Shown here piece by piece: positions 42,921-48,463 of a stretch of DNA of 48,463 nucleotides. The position numbers were made by a program, and so were the translations under genes. Position 1 is the stretch's first letter. The number at the start of each line of letters is the position of its first letter. The stretch comes from CAYJHC01 sp964370035 (lineage in GTDB: Bacteria; Bacillota; Clostridia; Peptostreptococcales; Anaerovoracaceae): assembly GCA_964370035.1 (NCBI GenBank), contig CAYJGT010000001.1:1-48463 (forward strand). Reading direction: 5' to 3'. The notes beneath the pieces are model-generated. The model saw only the letters and a program-made list of their open reading frames with translations, ran no database searches and was not told the origin of the DNA.

Positions 42921-44378
42921 ATGTCTAAGGAAAAAAAGGAGAAAAAGGTTCGTGAAAAACGTGTGGTAACTTTATTCGAGGCATTATCGATTTGTTTCGT
43001 TTTATTGGGACTTTTCCTTTTTGGATCATTAGCAGGAGATCTACCTGCGTCAATAATGATGCTATTATCTGCAGTATACGCAATCTTCATAGGGTGGAGA
43101 TGTGGATACTCTTTCAAAGAGTTGGAAGAGCATGTATCTGAAAAAATTAAAACCGCAGTACCAGTTCTAACTGTTTTGCTAGCGGTAGGTTGTTTGCTTT
43201 CTAGTTGGATGTATTCAGGAACGTTACCAATGTTTATCTATTATGGGATAACATTTGTAAGCGAGCAGTGGATCATAGTTTCAGGATTTTTACTTTGTGC
43301 TATTTTTTCTACATGTACAGGTACATCTTGGGGTTCGGCAGCAACAGCGGGTGTTACGGTAATGGGTATTGCATCAGGAATGCCAGATGTAAACATTCCA
43401 GCAGTGGCAGCAGCTTGTTATACTGGAGCGATTTTTGGAGATAAACTTTCTCCATTATCAGATACTACAATTTTAGCTGCATTATCAACTAAAAATGATA
43501 TTTTTGATCATATTAAACACATGTCGAAGACAGTAATTCCGGCAGGTCTATTAGGTATGATTATATATATTATTATGGGCATGAACACTGAGAGTTCAAA
43601 CTCAGAATTGCCTGCTGACACATTACAATTATTAGATACTTTGGATACTGTTTTTAATTGGAATGTAATTGTATTAATACCTATAGCAATTGTAATTTTT
43701 GGCTCTATTACGAAAAAACCATCTTCTTTAGTAATGATAGCTTCATCAATTGCAGCAATTATTATTGGTACACTATACCAAGGCTTTGGTTTTGTAGATG
43801 CATTTTCTGTTTTGTGGTCAGGCTTTGATTTGACACTTGCAGAGGAATCTGTTAAGGGATTTGTAGCAGCAGATGCTGGAGAAAATGCGTTGAACCTTCT
43901 AAATAGAGGGGGCATGTTCTCAATGGCAGATGCGTTAGTTCTGATTTATTTAGCATATTATGTTGCGGGGATTTTAGAAAAGATAGGTGGAATCACAGTA
44001 TTATTAGGCAAAATGTTCGATTCAGTTAAGACTAGGTTGGGATTGATTATATCTACAGCTATCTCATGCGTAGTTTTAGTAGCAGTTGGAGGAGGATCTT
44101 CATTAGCACTATTAATGGTTGGAGAACTTTACAGCGAGAAGTACAAAAAAATGGGACTTTCAACACTTAACTTATCTAGAACAATGGAAGACTTCTGTAC
44201 AGGATTTGCAGGGTTTGTGCCATGGACAAGTTCAGCAGTTTATTATGCGGCAATATTTGGAATGCCAGTATTAGCATTTGCCCAATATGCATTTATGTCG
44301 TATTTCATTTGGATTTTAGCAATCTTCTATGCTGCAACAGGATTCTGCATTAAGAAATTAAAAGAGGAGGAAGCGTAA
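42921..44378 (+). CDS. NhaC-family Na+/H+ antiporter
   Basis: A 485-residue protein with about eleven or twelve membrane helices. The NhaC-family core is clear: FSTCTGTSWGSAATAGVTVMG, with its SWG turn, and later GDKLSPLSDTTILA, the most conserved stretch of the family. Members exchange Na+ for H+ or, in some cases, organic anions such as malate for lactate. The ATG at 42921 follows GAGGAGG; the ATGs upstream at 42876 and 42891 have no ribosome binding site. The PHP gene starts one base after the stop, so the two are translationally linked. In the operon it could restore the Na+ gradient used for phosphate uptake, or handle an organic anion produced by the phosphoesterase. Confidence 0.88.
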   Translation: MSKEKKEKKVREKRVVTLFEALSICFVLLGLFLFGSLAGDLPASIMMLLSAVYAIFIGWRCGYSFKELEEHVSEKIKTAVPVLTVLLAVGCLLSSWMYSGTLPMFIYYGITFVSEQWIIVSGFLLCAIFSTCTGTSWGSAATAGVTVMGIASGMPDVNIPAVAAACYTGAIFGDKLSPLSDTTILAALSTKNDIFDHIKHMSKTVIPAGLLGMIIYIIMGMNTESSNSELPADTLQLLDTLDTVFNWNVIVLIPIAIVIFGSITKKPSSLVMIASSIAAIIIGTLYQGFGFVDAFSVLWSGFDLTLAEESVKGFVAADAGENALNLLNRGGMFSMADALVLIYLAYYVAGILEKIGGITVLLGKMFDSVKTRLGLIISTAISCVVLVAVGGGSSLALLMVGELYSEKYKKMGLSTLNLSRTMEDFCTGFAGFVPWTSSAVYYAAIFGMPVLAFAQYAFMSYFIWILAIFYAATGFCIKKLKEEEA

Positions 44379-44379
44379 T

Positions 44380-45210
44380 ATGATTATTGCGGATCAACAT
44401 GTTCATACTGAATTCTCTGCAGACTCGGAAACGCCAGTAGAAGACCAAATAAAAAGAGCAATCGAAGTTGGATTGAAATATATATGCATTACTGATCACC
44501 ATGATTTTGATGCCCCATTGATCCCACCGGATAACCTTATCTTTCTAATAGATGGAAATGGAGATCCAACTAGATATTTTGCAAGACTAAAGGAATTAAA
44601 GGAAAAATATGTAGGACAAATTGAAGTTCTTACTGGTGTAGAGTTAGGCTTACAAAGATTTATAGGAGAAAAGCTAGAGGACTTTTATAGCAAATACTCT
44701 TCAGAGTTCGACTGTATCCTTGCTTCGGCACATTGCTTTAATGGTCTTGAAGTGGGGGACCAAAGAGTTTATGAGGGTAGAAGTTATGATGGTGCTTGTC
44801 GCCAGTTCTTTGCAGAACAGTTGGCAAGTATAATGGTATATAAAGATTTTGACGTTCTTGGTCATATGGATTTTATTTTCAGACATATACCAGGAGGGCT
44901 AAGCCAGTTTCAATACAAAGACTTTGCAGATGTATTAGATGCAATCTTAATGCACATAATTAGATATGATATTGGGCTTGAAATCAATACAACACCATTT
45001 TCAATTGGAAAAAATGAACCGAATCCAAACCTACAAATATTGAAAAGGTATGTAGAGTTAGGGGGGAAAATTTTAACATTTGGGTCAGATGCACATACGA
45101 CTACACGAATAGGAGATAAGTTCTCTGTTGTAGAAGAAATGGTAAAAGATTGTGGAATAAAGGAATATGCCGTTTTCAAAAACCGTAAACCAATATTTTT
45201 GCAAATTTGA
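44380..45210 (+). CDS. PHP-domain phosphoesterase, histidinol-phosphatase-like (copy 2)
   Basis: A 276-residue PHP protein. Metal ligands appear in DQHVHTEFSADSE (His7, His9), CITDHHD, the glutamate in TGVELG, ASAHCFNG, VLGHMDF and FGSDAHTTT. It is similar in layout to the PHP protein at 28444-29283 but diverged in sequence, so it is not a recent duplicate. Members of this family are often annotated as histidinol phosphatases, yet the setting here, directly downstream of nhaC and with DUF47 and PiT upstream, suggests release of phosphate from another ester. The ribosome binding site GAGGAGG lies inside the end of nhaC. A terminator ends the operon. Confidence 0.85.
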   Translation: MIIADQHVHTEFSADSETPVEDQIKRAIEVGLKYICITDHHDFDAPLIPPDNLIFLIDGNGDPTRYFARLKELKEKYVGQIEVLTGVELGLQRFIGEKLEDFYSKYSSEFDCILASAHCFNGLEVGDQRVYEGRSYDGACRQFFAEQLASIMVYKDFDVLGHMDFIFRHIPGGLSQFQYKDFADVLDAILMHIIRYDIGLEINTTPFSIGKNEPNPNLQILKRYVELGGKILTFGSDAHTTTRIGDKFSVVEEMVKDCGIKEYAVFKNRKPIFLQI

Positions 45211-45280
45211 GGCTAGTTGAAATCAGAACACGAACCAGAGGGTTATCAATATTGATGATGTAGAATATAAAGAAACTTTT

Positions 45281-45317
45281 AAAAAGTAGATGGGAGAAAG
45301 TCCTATCTACTTTTTTT
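45281..45317 (+). terminator. Terminator of the phosphate/sodium operon
   Basis: AAAAAGTAGAT (45281-45291) with ATCTACTTTTT (45305-45315), inner GGGA/TCCT pairs, then a continuing T-run. Confidence 0.9.
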
Positions 45318-45500
45318 AAGCTTATTCCGGCTCAACTTCTAATGCAAGGGAGGGAAAGAATATAATAATTAATTCACGGTGTATGGAAGATTCTCTAGAA
45401 AAATTGAATTCAATCGCTTTATCACACTTTAAACGCAACTTCCGCGCATCTTTCACATAAGTCTATTATAGGATAGAGAATGCTTGAAAGGAGGTACGTA

Positions 45501-46991
45501 ATGTACATATTTAAAAATGCCCTAAGAAATATACATAGGGCAAAAGGAAGAACAATCCTTATATTCGTTTTAGTTTTAATTATAGCTATTTCTGCTTGTG
45601 TGTCTTTGACAATAAAAAGCAGTGCCGATAATGCCAAAGAAGAATCGTTATCCAATATGAGTATTTCGGCACAGATTAATATTGACAGAACTTCTATGAT
45701 GGAAAATGCAGAACAAAATCCTGGCGAAATGTCAGAAATGATGAAATCATTTGGTAATGGTCTTACTCTAGAGGAATATGAGATATATGCAGAAGCAGAA
45801 AGTGTTCAAAATTTCTACTATTCGGCATCCCTAAGTTTAAATGCTGAAGAGGACGGTATTGAAGCATATGATACAAGCTCCATGGCAATGGTTGGACCGG
45901 GGCAGGGGGGAGGAATGTCCAACGGAGATTTTACAGTTACAGGATATAGCTCACATGATGCTATGACGTCTTTTATTGATGGAATAACTGTTATTTCTGA
46001 GGGCACTATGTTTGATGTGGATGATACAACAAATTCAGCTTCAATAAGTCAGGAAGTTGCCTTACTAAACGATTTAGAAGTTGGTGATAATTTCATTTTA
46101 GAAAACCCAAATAATCCCGACGACCTAATTACAGTACTAGTATCTAGTATTTTCACTTGTGAAAGCAGTGACAGTTATGTAAATGATATTTATATGAGTT
46201 ACTCTTCTGTTGAAAAAATAGTTGAAGACTCAGAGGATAATGCAGTAATGGTTACTGATGAACGAAGTGGCACAGAAGTTAGTAGTGCCTTCTCACTTAA
46301 TGAAATGCCTACATACTCTCTTGCCACTCCTGATGATCTTGCTATTTTTGAAGAAGAGATAATTGAACTCGGGTTAGATAGTGATACATATACAGTAACT
46401 TCCTCAGATTTAGAAGCCTTTGAAGAAACAATGGTGCCCCTTGAGAACCTAAGTAACTTTACAATGATATTTTTTGTTGTGATTTTACTTGTTGGAGCAA
46501 TTATATTAATTGTATTTAACCTATTCACTATTAGAGAAAGAAAGTATGAAATTGGAGTTTTAGCGGCGATAGGAATGCGAAAAAGCAAGGTGGTCTGTAA
46601 ATTCTTAACAGAAGTTATTGTTATAACTTTTATAGCTATATTAATAGGATCCCTTATCGGAATTGCTATTTCACAACCTTTAAGCACAACACTGTTAGAA
46701 AGCCAAGTTGAATCTGTATCCTCATCAAATGAAGAAATGTCCAATAATTTCGGCGGGAATTTTTCTGGTGGTGGCCCAGGGGGTAATCCTGGTGGAAACC
46801 CAGGCAGAGGGGCAGTTGGTGGCTTTGGTAATGATATTGACTATGTGGACTCTATTGAAACCAACTTTGATTTTGTAATTCTTTTGCAACTCATGGGATT
46901 GGGAATTATTCTTTCTGTAATTGCAAGTATTATTGGAATGATATCTATCTTACGATATGATCCTCTAAAGATTTTAAGCGAAAGGTCATAA
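45501..46991 (+). CDS. MacB/FtsX-type ABC transporter permease with Gly-rich loop
   Basis: A 496-residue permease. One helix at about 18-39 is followed by a large extracytoplasmic domain (40-310, rich in Ser, Asp and Glu). Then come three helices at about 316-340, 364-390 and 457-484, the FtsX/MacB layout. The cytoplasmic segment ERKYEIGVLAAIGMRKSKV between helices 2 and 3 is the coupling motif of the family. Between helices 3 and 4 is an unusual glycine-rich insert at about 415-445 (FSGGGPGGNPGGNPGRGAVG) flanked by acidic residues. Such permeases do not transport through a channel but transmit force to periplasmic or membrane substrates, often lipoproteins or antimicrobial peptides. The ATG at 45501 follows GGAGG. 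The ATPase gene is ten bases away. Confidence 0.87.
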   Translation: MYIFKNALRNIHRAKGRTILIFVLVLIIAISACVSLTIKSSADNAKEESLSNMSISAQINIDRTSMMENAEQNPGEMSEMMKSFGNGLTLEEYEIYAEAESVQNFYYSASLSLNAEEDGIEAYDTSSMAMVGPGQGGGMSNGDFTVTGYSSHDAMTSFIDGITVISEGTMFDVDDTTNSASISQEVALLNDLEVGDNFILENPNNPDDLITVLVSSIFTCESSDSYVNDIYMSYSSVEKIVEDSEDNAVMVTDERSGTEVSSAFSLNEMPTYSLATPDDLAIFEEEIIELGLDSDTYTVTSSDLEAFEETMVPLENLSNFTMIFFVVILLVGAIILIVFNLFTIRERKYEIGVLAAIGMRKSKVVCKFLTEVIVITFIAILIGSLIGIAISQPLSTTLLESQVESVSSSNEEMSNNFGGNFSGGGPGGNPGGNPGRGAVGGFGNDIDYVDSIETNFDFVILLQLMGLGIILSVIASIIGMISILRYDPLKILSERS

Positions 46992-47000
46992 AGGTGAAAA

Positions 47001-47663
47001 ATGAGTATATTTAAATTAGAAGATGTAAGTTATGCTTATGAAAAAGGTAAATTGGTTATAGAAAAATGTAACTTTTCTTTTGAAAAGGGAAAGGTGTATG
47101 CTATAGTCGGAAAGTCTGGAGCGGGAAAGACTACTTTACTATCTATCCTTTCTGGCTTAGTAAGGCCCACCTCGGGAAAAGTCATGTATAATGATGAGGA
47201 TATAGCTAAAATCAATCAATACGACTATAGGTCAAAATATGTAGGAGTAATATTCCAGTCATTTAACTTACTTCCGCATTTGACTGCTAGAGAAAATGTA
47301 ATACTGTCTATGGATATAAGCGAAAAGAAAATTAGCCATAAAGATGATTTGGCGAAAAGTCTATTAGATAGTGTTGGAATTCACAAAGAAAAATCAAAAC
47401 GGAAAATATTAAAGCTTTCTGGAGGAGAGCAACAAAGAGTAGCCATTGCACGAACACTTTCGTATAATCCTGATGTAATATTGGCAGATGAACCAACTGG
47501 AAGTTTGGATGGAGAAACTCAAAGGAATATTATGGATATATTCTGTGACATGGCGCATAATCAGAATAAGTGTGTAATAATTGTTACACACTCTCCAGAG
47601 GTAGCAACACGAGCTGATGAGTGTTTTGAATTAAAACCTATTAATCAAAAATCTGCAAACTAA
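47001..47663 (+). CDS. MacB/LolD-type ABC transporter ATPase
   Basis: A 220-residue ABC ATPase with Walker A GKSGAGKTT, the Q-loop IFQSFNLLP, the signature LSGGEQQRVAIA, Walker B VILADEPTGSLD and the switch histidine in VTHSPE. The LADEPTGSLD form is characteristic of the MacB/LolD group that pairs with FtsX-like permeases, as here. The start ATG follows AAGGTG. It closes the two-gene operon and is followed by a terminator. No two-component system or lipoprotein gene that usually defines bacitracin- or nisin-resistance modules is adjacent, so the role is open. Confidence 0.92.
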   Translation: MSIFKLEDVSYAYEKGKLVIEKCNFSFEKGKVYAIVGKSGAGKTTLLSILSGLVRPTSGKVMYNDEDIAKINQYDYRSKYVGVIFQSFNLLPHLTARENVILSMDISEKKISHKDDLAKSLLDSVGIHKEKSKRKILKLSGGEQQRVAIARTLSYNPDVILADEPTGSLDGETQRNIMDIFCDMAHNQNKCVIIVTHSPEVATRADECFELKPINQKSAN

Positions 47664-47676
47664 AAGATTACAGAGA

Positions 47677-47714
47677 AAAGTTGAGGTATTGAAAAACATC
47701 AATGCCTCAGCTTT
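47677..47714 (+). terminator. Terminator of the MacB/FtsX-type operon
   Basis: A 15-bp stem (47677-47691 with 47700-47714) containing two G-T pairs and an 8-base loop, with CTTTTC at the end. Confidence 0.8.
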
Positions 47715-47963
47715 TCTGCAAGTATACTTCAAAAGTGCGCTAAGCCAGTTATTTATGGCAAGGTAAACCAATTTTTTATCTATTAATTATTAGTAGATGT
47801 TTTCTTTTCGTGATAAGGTTAAAGTAGCGAAGGAAGTAGAATTGACAATTTTAATTATTTAGTAAATTGAGGCTTAATTATAGTTAGTTTTGCAAAAATA
47901 TGATATTATAATTAAAGATAGCCAAATGGTTAATCGAGGTTAAATCTAAAATTGGAGAAATAA

Positions 47964-48179
47964 ATGAAGTTAAATAATTATGGTTTTATTAATTTAAGAA
48001 TGCTAGTGTCTACATTGATACTATTTGGACTGATGTATGGAGGAATTACATTACTTAAGGCTTATGACGTTAGTTTTGTCTTTTATATTCTTTATGCAGT
48101 AATACTTTTTGTAATAAGTGTAACTGTCAATTCGATTTTGATTATTCGAAAAGCACAAAAAGAAAAGGAGAAACAATAA
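47964..48179 (+). CDS. Small membrane protein with two helices (71 aa)
   Basis: A 71-residue protein. Two hydrophobic helices run at about residues 13-32 (MLVSTLILFGLMYGGITLL) and 37-60 (SFVFYILYAVILFVIS). A basic tail (RKAQKEKEKQ) is probably cytoplasmic. The ATG follows GGAGA. I do not recognise the family. The lysine-rich C-terminus and short length suggest a membrane-associated accessory protein. It stands alone between a terminator upstream and a stem-loop about 100 bp downstream. Confidence 0.7.
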   Translation: MKLNNYGFINLRMLVSTLILFGLMYGGITLLKAYDVSFVFYILYAVILFVISVTVNSILIIRKAQKEKEKQ

Positions 48180-48280
48180 ATCTCTCATACGAGTAGCGAT
48201 TAGGTGTTACTTTTGTAGAAGTAAATTAATATGAGAAAAGATGAGAGTTTAGAATTATATCAACTTTTGCTTGAGGATAG

Positions 48281-48304
48281 CTCTTATTTTTTTGCAAATA
48301 AGAG
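48281..48304 (+). terminator. Possible weak terminator after the small membrane protein
   Basis: CTCTTATTT (48281-48289) with AAATAAGAG (48296-48304). No T-run follows, so termination is uncertain. Confidence 0.35.
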
Positions 48305-48353
48305 AATAATAGAACTATAAAGCCTAGAGTATATTGAATACCTACTTTATAGT

Positions 48354-48383
48354 TTGACATCATTTTATATTGCATAGTAGATA
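48354..48383 (+). promoter_or_regulatory. Possible promoter of the last gene
   Basis: TTGACA (48354-48359), 18-bp spacer and TAGATA (48378-48383). The -35 is consensus, the -10 is poor. Confidence 0.4.
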
Positions 48384-48443
48384 AAAATATTAGAATTTAT
48401 GGCTCTTGAAAAGTTATTTAGTTGTAAGAATAGGGGAGGCGGA

Positions 48444-48463
48444 ATGAGAGAAATTAAAAATGT
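48444..48463 (+). CDS. Start of a gene cut by the window edge
   Basis: An ATG follows GGGGAGG closely and reads MREIKN before the window ends. Only the ribosome binding site, a possible promoter at 48354 and the open frame support it. Product unknown. Confidence 0.4.

Noticed and set aside
1..48463. CRISPR arrays, tRNA or rRNA genes, insertion sequences, prophage genes
   Set aside because: I looked for regularly spaced repeats, tRNA-like arms, transposase motifs and phage structural genes and saw none.

Overview
The window is AT-rich (roughly one third G+C by eye) with strong GGAGG-type ribosome binding sites, near-consensus sigma-A promoters and many T-tailed terminators. Together with oxygen-independent HemW, several radical SAM proteins, a split B12-dependent methionine synthase, a DUF2325 protein, PucR and OpuC-type systems, this points to a low-GC anaerobic Firmicute of the class Clostridia. 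I cannot place it more finely. I see no phage, insertion sequence, CRISPR array, tRNA or rRNA. Two runs of exactly 100 N are each flanked by an exact 55-bp duplication. They look like assembler artefacts: removing them restores polA and a small lipoprotein gene.

Layout. 1-2800: the 3' part of a GGDEF protein, then a FetAB-like metal exporter on the minus strand behind a 38-bp operator-like palindrome. 2810-7230: threonine synthase (minus), a cytidylate-kinase-like protein behind a consensus promoter with a duplicated -35 segment, a 57-aa ORF, a DUF2325 gene with a palindromic operator and a leader hairpin, and a diacylglycerol-kinase-family enzyme. 7430-11490: an orphan HisD-family dehydrogenase next to deoD (minus), and an acyl-CoA synthetase (plus). 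11540-19560: rpsT (minus), lepA-hemW, and glpK joined to a two-gene OpuC/EgtU-type ABC transporter. 19619-23596: metF, the methionine synthase activation domain and metH as an overlapping minus-strand operon. 24075-26690: a 31-aa peptide gene, hotdog thioesterase plus radical SAM gene, and ferritin. 26689-30167 (minus): a B12-binding radical SAM protein, a PHP phosphatase and a short QueG-like iron-sulfur protein. 30272-34360: polA, coaE and a small lipoprotein.

34582-39079 is the most distinctive block. It encodes a membrane receptor (solute-binding-protein-like ectodomain, seven membrane helices, kinase-like C-terminus without catalytic residues), overlapped by a complete membrane histidine kinase and followed by a NarL/LuxR response regulator. 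I read it as a three-protein signalling system.

39205-45320: a PucR regulator diverges from a DUF47 / PiT phosphate transporter / NhaC antiporter / PHP phosphoesterase operon. The operon's transcript is predicted to start exactly at a structured hairpin with a possible alternative fold, making it a candidate cis-regulatory RNA. 45501-47715: a MacB/FtsX-type ABC permease with a glycine-rich extracytoplasmic loop, plus its ATPase. 47964 to the end: a two-helix membrane protein and the first codons of another gene.

Themes that connect genes: iron (FetAB-like exporter, ferritin, a possible DtxR-type box at DUF2325), one-carbon/B12 metabolism (metF, metH, B12 radical SAM, QueG-like protein), and ion/phosphate/osmolyte homeostasis (OpuC, PiT, NhaC, glpK).
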